34,955 bases of DNA. Origin: Lachnospiraceae bacterium (GTDB taxonomy: Bacteria > Bacillota > Clostridia > Lachnospirales > Lachnospiraceae). The stretch spans positions 1-34,955 of the forward strand of contig JAILEN010000153.1 of NCBI GenBank assembly GCA_024687655.1, given 5' to 3'. The position numbers and the translations under genes were made by a program. The notes below the pieces were generated by a model. That model was not told where the DNA came from. It ran no database searches and saw nothing but the letters and a program-made list of their open reading frames with translations. Positions 8,578 through 15,632 of the stretch are shown here, piece after piece (position 1 is the stretch's first letter; every line of letters begins with the position of its first letter).

Positions 8578-9536
8578 CTGCACTCCTCCTCTATCTCACT
8601 CATCGTAGGCATGACCCGAAGCGCCCCCTTACGGGTAGTCACTATTGACGCCGCCGTGTTGGCAAAGACCAGCATGCCGCGAAGCTTTTCTTCATCGAAG
8701 CCGTCAATGCCGTATTTTAATACATGATACAGCACGCCGGCCATAAATGTGTCCCCTGCTCCGGTGGTCTCTATGGTATCCTCACGAAGCCGGGGCTCGC
8801 CGAATACCACCATGTCATTATAAAATGCCTTGCTGCCATCAGGTCCCATTGACGCGCATATGAGCCGCGGTCCCTCAGCACCGGCCCTGTCCATGATGGC
8901 CCTCACGCCCTCATCGATATCAGCGATGCCTGTAATGAATTCGATCTCGTTGTCTGAGATCTTTAAAACATCACAGTTTTTGATACCCCACCAGATGGCC
9001 TCCTTGGCCTCATCCACGGATGACCAGAGGGGTGGTCTGTAGTTGGGGTCAAAGGATATGAGCGCCCCCGACTCTCTCGCTATCTGAACCGCATATCTCG
9101 TGGCCTCCGCCGCACCCTCAGCCGTCATGGAAAGTGTACCGTAATGAAACAGCTTTGTGTCCTTTATCAGCTCCTCATCCACATCCGCTTTTGAAAGCAT
9201 CATGTCCGCACCGGGATTCCTGTAAAATGAAAAATCCCTGTCACCATTTTCATAGGTGTGGACAAAAGCCAGGGTGGTCCTCACATCGGGATCAAACACC
9301 AGAGCCCTGGTGTCGATGCCCACCTCCCTTACGGTATCCGCCAGCATCCGGCCAAAAATGTCCTCGCCAACTTTGCCGATAAATGCCGTCTTTTTCCCGA
9401 GATTGCAAAGCATGGACAGCACATTACAGGGCGCCCCGCCGGGGTTCGCCTCCATCAGAGGATTCCCCTGGGCACTCCTGCCATTATCCGTAAAATCGAT
9501 CAACAGCTCTCCGAGAGCCACCACATCATAAGACAT
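8574..9536 (-). CDS. scrK: PfkB-family carbohydrate kinase, probable fructokinase
   Basis: A 320-aa ribokinase-family enzyme. It has the N-terminal GELLIDF and GGAPCNV substrate-side motifs common in fructokinases, and the C-terminal PfkB signature TTGAGDTFMAG with the catalytic base near Asp262. The reaction is ATP-dependent phosphorylation of a sugar. Fructose is the likely substrate because the upstream gene encodes an amylosucrase-type enzyme that releases fructose from sucrose. Substrate is inferred, since PfkB sequences do not fix it. The start has AGGAGG eight bases upstream. The gene overlaps malQ by four bases (ATGA) and is separated from the GH13 gene by repeat R5. Confidence 0.88.
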   Translation of the reverse strand: MSYDVVALGELLIDFTDNGRSAQGNPLMEANPGGAPCNVLSMLCNLGKKTAFIGKVGEDIFGRMLADTVREVGIDTRALVFDPDVRTTLAFVHTYENGDRDFSFYRNPGADMMLSKADVDEELIKDTKLFHYGTLSMTAEGAAEATRYAVQIARESGALISFDPNYRPPLWSSVDEAKEAIWWGIKNCDVLKISDNEIEFITGIADIDEGVRAIMDRAGAEGPRLICASMGPDGSKAFYNDMVVFGEPRLREDTIETTGAGDTFMAGVLYHVLKYGIDGFDEEKLRGMLVFANTAASIVTTRKGALRVMPTMSEIEEECR

Positions 9537-9552
9537 CTGAATTCCTCCTATA

Positions 9553-9621
9553 AAGGTCCTTCACTTCGCTCAGGATGACAAAACACCTCTGTCATTCTGA
9601 GGGCGGAGCCCGAAGAATCTT
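9553..9621. repeat. Palindromic repeat locus R5 (two units, head to head)
   Basis: An inverted unit (9553-9580, AAGGTCCTTCA to CAGGATGACA) and a forward unit (9590-9621, TGTCATTCTGA to GAAGAATCTT) lie 9 bases apart. The forward unit has inner stem GGGC-GGA-GCCC. Its right end directly abuts the stop codon of the GH13 gene (9622-9624). The left end is a few bases from the kinase ribosome-binding site. Confidence 0.88.
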
Positions 9622-11463
9622 TTAATACTTTATCACCAGCCACTTGAAGCTGTAGGGCTCGATCCCGAAATCATCCGCCCGTGCCGCCTCCCCGGTCCAC
9701 ATATCCCTAAAGTCCTCATCCGCATCGGTGTGTATCCACTGGGTATCCCGGGAAAAATTGAACACACACAGCACCTTTTCATCCTTGTAATACCTGCCCA
9801 TCATCACCACACAGTCATTGCCCGTGGGTATCAGCCAGGTGTCCGCCTGTGAACAAAAGGCCTTTGACGACGCCCGAAGCTTTGTCAGCTTTTTGATGGC
9901 CGTATAGATCTCATGCTCACGGGTTCCCTTTTTGCTCTTCTTTTTCTCATCCTTCCAGTTGAAATGCCCCCGGTGGAGATATCTGCTGTCCTCACGGCGA
10001 AGGGGATCATCGTGATAGGTATAGTCATTGAGCTGCCCTATCTCATCCCCGCTGTATAAAACAGGAATGCCCGAAAGGGAGAACACAAATGCATGGAGCA
10101 TAATATCCAGCGTTATCCCCGCCTTTTTCTTATCCTCATCCCGCTCATACTCAGCCGCCTCTATGCCGCAGAGTGAAGCGGTGGTGCCGCAGAGCCTGGC
10201 ATCTCCCAGTCTGGGGTCGTCATTGTAAAGCTCACCCCGGGAATCGCTGCCATACACATAGCCCCTGAAATAATCGTTGAGATATTTTTTATGGGCTACC
10301 TCGTCAACCCCAAATGCCTTGAGGTAATTATAGTCCAGGCCCCATCCGATATCATCGTGACATCTGAGATAGTTTAAAAATACGTATTCCCTGGGCAGGG
10401 AAAAGGTCTTGTGCAGCTGATCCTGCAGAAGCCTGGTGTCATGGGTTGCCACCGTATGCCAGAGACTGGCCATGGTGGTAACGTTGTACAAAAGGTTGCA
10501 CTCCGGCTTTTCTACCGTACCGAAATATGGCACTACCTCCTTGGGCTCCATCACCACCTCGCCTAAAAGAAGGGTGCCGGGACAGACTATCATGGAGGCT
10601 ATCTGCATCATGCGTACCAGCGTATGGACCTCCGGCAGATTACGACAGTTGGTGCCGGGAGTCTTCCAGATATAGGGAGTAGCATCCAGCCTGATAATAT
10701 CCACGCCCTGATTGCACAGATAGAGCATGTTTTCCGTCATGTCGTTGAAAACCACGGGATTGCGATAGTTCAGATCCCACTGGTAGGGATAAAAGGTGGT
10801 CATCACCACCTTTTTTGCCTCATCACACCAGGTAAAGTTACCGGGTGCAGTCTGAGGGAATACCTGTGGCACATATTTTTCAAACTCGTTGGGAATACTC
10901 CAGTCATCAAAGAAGAAATACCTCTCCTGATAAGAGCGGTCTCCCTCCCTGGCCCGGCGCGCCCATTCATGGTCCTCACTGGTGTGGTTCATGACAAAAT
11001 CGAGACACACGGAGATGTCCGCATCGTGACACTCACCTGACAGTGCAGCCAGCTGCTCCATGGTACCGATGCGAGGATCCACCTTTCTGAAATCCGACAC
11101 CGCATATCCGCCGTCGGACCTGCCCTCGGGACTTTCCAAAAGAGGCATCAGATGCAGGTAATTTACGCCGGTGGACTTTATATAATCCAGATGCTTCCTG
11201 ACCCCTGTAAGGTCAGTCGCAAAATTGTCTGCATATAAAAGCATGCCTAGCCGCTTATTATCCTTGTACCAGTCACCCCGCCGCATCCTCTTTTTATCCC
11301 AGGCCTTAAGGGTATCGCTGCGCTGTGCCTCCATCCTGCGCAGCATCTCGATAAAATAGTCGAATGCCGCATAATCGTCATGATAGAGCTCGTAGTACAG
11401 CCACTTCAGCTCATCATAATAGGGGGCAAGCCTCTTTTCAAATTCAGTTCTCTTTTTTGCCAT
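9622..11463 (-). CDS. GH13 subfamily 4 amylosucrase / sucrose hydrolase
   Basis: A 613-aa alpha-amylase-fold enzyme that resembles Neisseria amylosucrase along its length: an N-terminal helical domain (~1-75), SPEGRSDGGYAVSDF, the block LDFVMNHTSEDHEWA, then APGNFTW and TTFYPYQWDLNY. Catalytic positions are near Asp260 (DIIRLDATPYIW), Glu302 (LLLGEVVMEP) and Asp370 (RCHDDIGWG). Such enzymes split sucrose, release fructose and either build an alpha-1,4-glucan or hydrolyse the glucose; the sequence alone does not say which. There is no signal peptide, so it acts on imported sucrose. Flanking fructokinase, MalQ and phosphorylase genes fit both products. The start has GAGGAAAG upstream. A sucrose phosphorylase (GH13_18) is less likely given the helical N-domain and length. 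Confidence 0.85.
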   Translation of the reverse strand: MAKKRTEFEKRLAPYYDELKWLYYELYHDDYAAFDYFIEMLRRMEAQRSDTLKAWDKKRMRRGDWYKDNKRLGMLLYADNFATDLTGVRKHLDYIKSTGVNYLHLMPLLESPEGRSDGGYAVSDFRKVDPRIGTMEQLAALSGECHDADISVCLDFVMNHTSEDHEWARRAREGDRSYQERYFFFDDWSIPNEFEKYVPQVFPQTAPGNFTWCDEAKKVVMTTFYPYQWDLNYRNPVVFNDMTENMLYLCNQGVDIIRLDATPYIWKTPGTNCRNLPEVHTLVRMMQIASMIVCPGTLLLGEVVMEPKEVVPYFGTVEKPECNLLYNVTTMASLWHTVATHDTRLLQDQLHKTFSLPREYVFLNYLRCHDDIGWGLDYNYLKAFGVDEVAHKKYLNDYFRGYVYGSDSRGELYNDDPRLGDARLCGTTASLCGIEAAEYERDEDKKKAGITLDIMLHAFVFSLSGIPVLYSGDEIGQLNDYTYHDDPLRREDSRYLHRGHFNWKDEKKKSKKGTREHEIYTAIKKLTKLRASSKAFCSQADTWLIPTGNDCVVMMGRYYKDEKVLCVFNFSRDTQWIHTDADEDFRDMWTGEAARADDFGIEPYSFKWLVIKY

Positions 11464-11480
11464 AAAACTTTCCTCATTAC

Positions 11481-11554
11481 AAGATTCTTTGCTGCGCTCA
11501 GAATGACAGCAATGAAAACTATGTCATTCTGAGGACTTTAGTCCGAAGAATCTT
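11481..11554. repeat. Palindromic repeat locus R6 (two units, head to head)
   Basis: An inverted unit (11481-11508, AAGATTCTTTG to CAGAATGACA) and a forward unit (11522-11554, TGTCATTCTGA to GAAGAATCTT) lie 13 bases apart. The inner stem of the forward unit is GGAC-TTTA-GTCC, a compensatory variant of the GGGC/GCCC stem in R2 and R5. The coding sequence of the YesL gene runs into this unit and stops inside its loop. Confidence 0.88.
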
Positions 11555-12173
11555 TCTCATCTCCCTCGATCTGCCGATTTATCACCGGGTAGTATAAAAA
11601 AGATGACAGATACGCAGGAAGCGATAAGCCAAAAAACAATAACAGCGGGAGCAGCCTGTAGGAACGACACAGAACAAAAAGGATCACGACCCAGATCGCC
11701 ACCATGCCTACAGTTTGGGGAAGCGCCCCCACAGCCATGATAAGAGCGTTTTTGAATTTGGCTGCAAATCCGTTCTCAAACTTTGCAGCCAGCGGGAAAA
11801 ACCAGACGTATATCAGCATCCAGACCAGACCTGCCATGTAGATAAGCACCACAGCCACCATCCTGACAGATTCTGCCGAGGCTAAAAAGACCTGATAGTC
11901 AAAGAACAAAAAGGCTCCCAGTCCCAAAAGCACCAGCCACGCCGGTGTTACGGATTTGAAATTGCTCTTAAACTGTGAAAAATACATCCTGACGATCCCG
12001 GTATCCTCATCATCCACCATTTTCATGATGCAGTAATTCAGTGACGCCAGGGCTGCGCCTGCCGTAAAAAGGGGCAGGCTGCAGACCAACGTCAGTACAT
12101 TAAGTATAAGTAAGGTGGTAATTCCGGTCAGCGCCCTCATCAGGGGACCGTCATAAGAAAAGAATTCTCTCAT
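11538..12173 (-). CDS. yesL: YesL-like DUF624 membrane protein
   Basis: A 211-aa integral membrane protein with about five hydrophobic segments. It resembles the DUF624/YesL family, which in Firmicutes is commonly encoded next to CUT1 sugar ABC transporters; its exact role is not established. The start codon lies one base after the malG stop codon, with AAGGG upstream, so the two are tightly linked. The last five residues (KDSSD) and the stop codon are read from inside palindromic repeat R6, so the repeat has replaced or extended the original C-terminus. The function in uptake is unknown and only inferred from context. Confidence 0.82.
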   Translation of the reverse strand: MREFFSYDGPLMRALTGITTLLILNVLTLVCSLPLFTAGAALASLNYCIMKMVDDEDTGIVRMYFSQFKSNFKSVTPAWLVLLGLGAFLFFDYQVFLASAESVRMVAVVLIYMAGLVWMLIYVWFFPLAAKFENGFAAKFKNALIMAVGALPQTVGMVAIWVVILFVLCRSYRLLPLLLFFGLSLPAYLSSFLYYPVINRQIEGDEKDSSD

Positions 12174-12174
12174 A

Positions 12175-13056
12175 TCAACCCTTAACTGCGCCCTCTATCA
12201 TTCCGTTCATGATCTGCTTCTGAGCCACCAGGAAAAGTACGATGATAGGAATCATGGCAAGCAGTGTGGCGGAAAGCAACAGGTTCCACTCAATGACCTT
12301 TGATCCTACGAAAGCCTGTACGGCTACGGGAAGGGTGGTCACACCACCGCTGCCTCCTGAGCTGGCTCCCAAAAGCATGTTGGGCAAAAGGAAGTCATTC
12401 CAGATCCACATACCGTTTAAGATGGTAACCGTAGTGATAACGGGTGTCAAAAGAGGGAAGATAACCCTGAAGAATGTCTGCTCGGGACGGCAGCCGTCGA
12501 TGGATGCAGCCTCCTCAAGCTCGTAGGGTATACCCTTTATAAAACCATTTAAGATGAACACAGTCATGGCTCCGCCAAAGCCCAGGTATGCAAATACCAG
12601 TCCGGCCACGGAAAACAGCATGTTGATGCCCACAAACTTACCTGCATCACGGAAGGTAGAAATAAGGGGCAGCATAACCACCTGGAAAGGAATGATCATG
12701 GATGCAATGAAAGTAAAGTAGATTACCGTGGACCACTTGGTCTTGTTGCGGCAGATGACCCATGCTGCCATGGAGCCGAAAACTGCCAGAAATACCAGTG
12801 ATAAAACAGTGATCTCCACTGAGTATCCAAAAGCTTTCCAGAAGGGGAAGCTGTTGTTGTTGATAACATCAGAAAGATTCTGCACAAGCTGTCCGAAGTT
12901 AGCGCCGCCGAAGCCTATGGGATCGGCAGTAATGGCGTCCTTGGTCTTGCAGGAGTTGATCACCACAAGGAAGAAGGGGAACAGCACATAGATCGCTATT
13001 ATGGTTGCAATGGCAACCTTTACGATAACCGATGATGTTTTTTCCTTTGTATGCAT
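12175..13056 (-). CDS. CUT1 sugar ABC transporter permease (MalG type)
   Basis: A 293-aa inner-membrane permease with about six TM segments and the ATPase-contacting EAA loop (EEAASIDGCRPEQTFFRVIF). With the MalF-type partner it forms the translocation channel for a di- or oligosaccharide. Its ATG overlaps the upstream permease stop codon as TAATG, and a GGAGGTGGAG ribosome-binding site lies inside the end of that gene. No ATPase (MsmX/MalK type) is encoded in the window. Shared ATPases encoded elsewhere are usual for such Firmicutes systems. Sucrose is the likely substrate because of the downstream enzymes, but maltodextrin cannot be excluded. Confidence 0.92.
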   Translation of the reverse strand: MHTKEKTSSVIVKVAIATIIAIYVLFPFFLVVINSCKTKDAITADPIGFGGANFGQLVQNLSDVINNNSFPFWKAFGYSVEITVLSLVFLAVFGSMAAWVICRNKTKWSTVIYFTFIASMIIPFQVVMLPLISTFRDAGKFVGINMLFSVAGLVFAYLGFGGAMTVFILNGFIKGIPYELEEAASIDGCRPEQTFFRVIFPLLTPVITTVTILNGMWIWNDFLLPNMLLGASSGGSGGVTTLPVAVQAFVGSKVIEWNLLLSATLLAMIPIIVLFLVAQKQIMNGMIEGAVKG

Positions 13057-14123
13057 TACAGCTCCACCTCCTTCTTATTGGATATCCTTACCTGAAGGAT
13101 AGAGACTATAGCCAGAATGATAAAGAACAATACTGCCTTGGACTGTCCAAGAGGATAGTTGTCCTTGACCACAGCGGTCTGGAAGATATTAAGTGCCAGC
13201 ATTGAGGTACCCTGTGTGATGTACTCGCCCATAAAGTCTGCCGAAGGTGTGCCGTTTGTCAATGCCAGGTTAACATCGAACTGCTTGAAGGCAGAGGTAA
13301 GTGTCAAAAATGTGCAGATCGTGATGGTGGGCGCGATCATGGGAATCTTGATGTCGAAAAGTGTCTGCATCGGAGACGCCCCGTCGATGGCTGCCGCTTC
13401 GATAACATCTCCCGGAACCGTATTGAGTCCGGTAATATATATGAGCATGATGTAGCCTGCATACTGCCAAACATATACGATTATGATGGCAAAGAAGGCT
13501 GTCCTGAAATTTTCCAGCATTGATGTGTTGTCCTTGATCAATGTCATGGTGATCTTGGTAACAACGTTTGAAAAAACGAACTGCCAGATATAACCCAAAA
13601 CGATACCGCCGATCAGGTTGTGCAGGAAGTATGCCGCCCTGAAGAAGCCCATGCCCTTAAGTTTTGATGTGCACAAAAGAGCAAGTAAAAACGCTACCAG
13701 GTTCACCAATATCATGTTGAATACAACAAACATGAAGGTGATAAGTATGGACCATATAAAGTCCTTTTGTGAAAAGATCTTGGTGTAGTTCGCAAGCCCC
13801 ACAATGTTATTCATCCTGATACCATCCCAGTCGGTAAAGGAGTAGGACACACCCAGTACCAGGGGAATGATGACCGTAACTAAAAATGCAAATAACAGCG
13901 GGAATAAAAAGATAATGTTGATTATGGTTCTGTGATATCTGAGAGTAGGGAAAAAGTATAAGCCTGCAATGATAAGGACAACTCCGATGATGAGCATCGC
14001 ACCGCGAAAGTCAGCCTTGGAGCCTGAAAAATCCAGCATCATGGCCCTGACGAAAAACAGTACGCCAACCACAAGCATCAGAATAGCAGTGATCTTTTTT
14101 CCCATAGAAACTTCGTTTCCCAT
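13056..14123 (-). CDS. CUT1 sugar ABC transporter permease (MalF type)
   Basis: A 355-aa permease with two extra N-terminal TM segments before the usual six, and the EAA loop (IEAAAIDGASPMQTLFDIKI). It pairs with the following MalG-type gene. The start is set at the ATG at 14123, six to seven bases after a GGGGG-rich ribosome-binding site. A GTG directly before it is also in frame. A further ATG about seven codons in (MGKKITAI) is possible. The gene is separated from the binding-protein gene by repeat R7 within a 142-base gap, so the binding protein could be made in larger amounts than the permeases. Confidence 0.92.
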   Translation of the reverse strand: MGNEVSMGKKITAILMLVVGVLFFVRAMMLDFSGSKADFRGAMLIIGVVLIIAGLYFFPTLRYHRTIINIIFLFPLLFAFLVTVIIPLVLGVSYSFTDWDGIRMNNIVGLANYTKIFSQKDFIWSILITFMFVVFNMILVNLVAFLLALLCTSKLKGMGFFRAAYFLHNLIGGIVLGYIWQFVFSNVVTKITMTLIKDNTSMLENFRTAFFAIIIVYVWQYAGYIMLIYITGLNTVPGDVIEAAAIDGASPMQTLFDIKIPMIAPTITICTFLTLTSAFKQFDVNLALTNGTPSADFMGEYITQGTSMLALNIFQTAVVKDNYPLGQSKAVLFFIILAIVSILQVRISNKKEVEL

Positions 14124-14157
14124 CACAAACCCCCTTTCCGATAAATAATAAATGAGC

Positions 14158-14248
14158 CAGATCCACCTGTCATTCTGAGCGAAGCGAAGAATCTTTTCAT
14201 AAGATCCCTCGCTTTGCTCGGGATGACAATTAGCCTAATATGGATCTG
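14158..14248. repeat. Palindromic repeat locus R7 (two units, tail to tail) inside a larger inverted repeat
   Basis: A forward unit (14168-14195, TGTCATTCTGA to GAAGAATCTT, centre GCGAAGC) and an inverted unit (14201-14228, AAGATCCCTCG to CGGGATGACA). In the inverted unit the outer stem ATCCC/GGGAT has changed on both sides together. The pair is itself enclosed by an 8-bp inverted repeat CAGATCCA (14158-14165) and TGGATCTG (14241-14248). On the minus strand the compound hairpin is followed by a T-rich stretch. It lies exactly between the binding-protein gene and the first permease gene, where it may protect the 3' end of the upstream message or partly terminate. Confidence 0.85.
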
Positions 14249-14265
14249 ACCCATAAAAGTGTTAA

Positions 14266-15543
14266 TTATTCAGCGTAGTAGTTCTTGATAACCTGAGCAA
14301 TAGTATCTACAAAGCCCTGAGCATCAAGCTTGCCGCCTGCATAGTCTGCGAATACCTGGCATGTCTCGTTCTGAAGGCCGTCCTTCTTAAGCATTGTGTG
14401 CCATCCTGAGTAGTTGCCTGCTGTGATGTACTCGTTCATGCTCTTGAAGAAAGGATTGGTAGCCTCATACTTACAATCGTCAAAAGGTGATACCAGACCA
14501 GCCTGATTTACGAGGATATCCTGAGCGGAGTCGCCTGCGCACCAGTTGAAGAATGCCTTTGCGCCGTCAACGTTACCATCCTTGTATGCAACCCAGTATG
14601 AAGGAGGTCCTGCGATGATGGTGTTGATGCCATCCTCGAATGCGTAGGGAGCGAAGCCCATCTCAAAGCCCTTGTCCTCTGTTACACACCAGTTACCCTG
14701 TGTGATGAATGCGTACTTCTGATCAACGAAGCCTGCAACCTGCTGGTCATAGGTACCTGTTGTAAGAAGGTCGGGATCTGAATACTGGTTCATCATGCCT
14801 ACGAACTCAGCGAAGTGGAGCATACGGTCTGTGTCAATCTGTCCACCATCGTTAAGAAGGTCGATGTATGTGGTGTCATCAGCCTTGAGGCCTGCGTCGA
14901 GGTACTGACCAAATACGTGTGTACCTGAGGACCATCCCAGATCAGCGGGCTCTGCACACCAGCCGAACACTGCTGTAAGACCGAGGTCAGCCTTCTGGGA
15001 ATCGATCTTTTCAACTGCTTCCTTCCATGCTGCGGGGCTTGTAAGTGTTGAAGGATCAACTCCTGCCTTGTCAAGGATGTCCTTGTTGTAGCCCAGTGCT
15101 GTAGCCTCTACTGTGTAAGGGAAGCCAATGGTTCCCATGGAATCATTTACAAGTTCAAAACCTGTCTTGTTTGTCCACTCCTCACCTGCAAGATCTGCAA
15201 GCATGCCGTCCCAGTTAGCTGCCTGGTTAGCCTCAATAACGAAAATGTCGGGCACATTGTCTGCTTGATACATCTTCTTGAGCTCATCACCGGCGCTGGT
15301 GTTACCACCGATGGTCTCTACGATAAGCTCGTTGCCTGTCTCTTCCTTATACTTTGCCGCAAGAGCCTGCATCTGCTCGTCGATCTCGGGCTTACCGTTT
15401 AACAGACGAACTGAGCCGCTTGCGTCTCCTGAGCCGGTTGAAGCTGATCCGCTGTCACCGCTTCCTGTGCTGCCGCCGCCACATGCTGCAAGGCCAAATA
15501 CCATAGCCGTTGCCAGTACAAGTGCAAGTACTTTCTTTTTCAT
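14266..15543 (-). CDS. Sugar ABC transporter substrate-binding lipoprotein
   Basis: A 425-aa family 1 solute-binding protein. It has a lipoprotein signal peptide (KKK, hydrophobic core, lipobox LAAC with Cys21), then a Gly/Ser-rich linker to about residue 43, then the mature domain. It should be anchored outside the membrane and deliver sugar to the two permeases encoded next. A good AAGGAGGG ribosome-binding site precedes the ATG. It is the first structural gene after lacI, 89 bases away. The ligand is not evident from sequence; sucrose or a related glucoside is inferred from the operon. Confidence 0.93.
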   Translation of the reverse strand: MKKKVLALVLATAMVFGLAACGGGSTGSGDSGSASTGSGDASGSVRLLNGKPEIDEQMQALAAKYKEETGNELIVETIGGNTSAGDELKKMYQADNVPDIFVIEANQAANWDGMLADLAGEEWTNKTGFELVNDSMGTIGFPYTVEATALGYNKDILDKAGVDPSTLTSPAAWKEAVEKIDSQKADLGLTAVFGWCAEPADLGWSSGTHVFGQYLDAGLKADDTTYIDLLNDGGQIDTDRMLHFAEFVGMMNQYSDPDLLTTGTYDQQVAGFVDQKYAFITQGNWCVTEDKGFEMGFAPYAFEDGINTIIAGPPSYWVAYKDGNVDGAKAFFNWCAGDSAQDILVNQAGLVSPFDDCKYEATNPFFKSMNEYITAGNYSGWHTMLKKDGLQNETCQVFADYAGGKLDAQGFVDTIAQVIKNYYAE

Positions 15544-15632
15544 TCTGAATTCCCTCCTTAAATCTGTTAGGTTATTTATTGTTTAAAAGCACAAAACATA
15601 CTGTCTATGCTTATGCGCTATTGAAACCTCAG
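15544..15632 (-). promoter_or_regulatory. lacI to binding-protein gap
   Basis: This 89-base AT-rich gap holds a strong ribosome-binding site (AAGGAGGG) but no convincing promoter and no copy of the GGAAACGTTTCC operator. No terminator hairpin is visible either. The simplest reading is that the transporter genes are transcribed through from the lacI promoter. Confidence 0.4.

Noticed and set aside
15544-15632. Separate promoter for the sugar-binding-protein gene
   Set aside because: No pair of boxes at acceptable spacing was convincing, and no operator copy is present.
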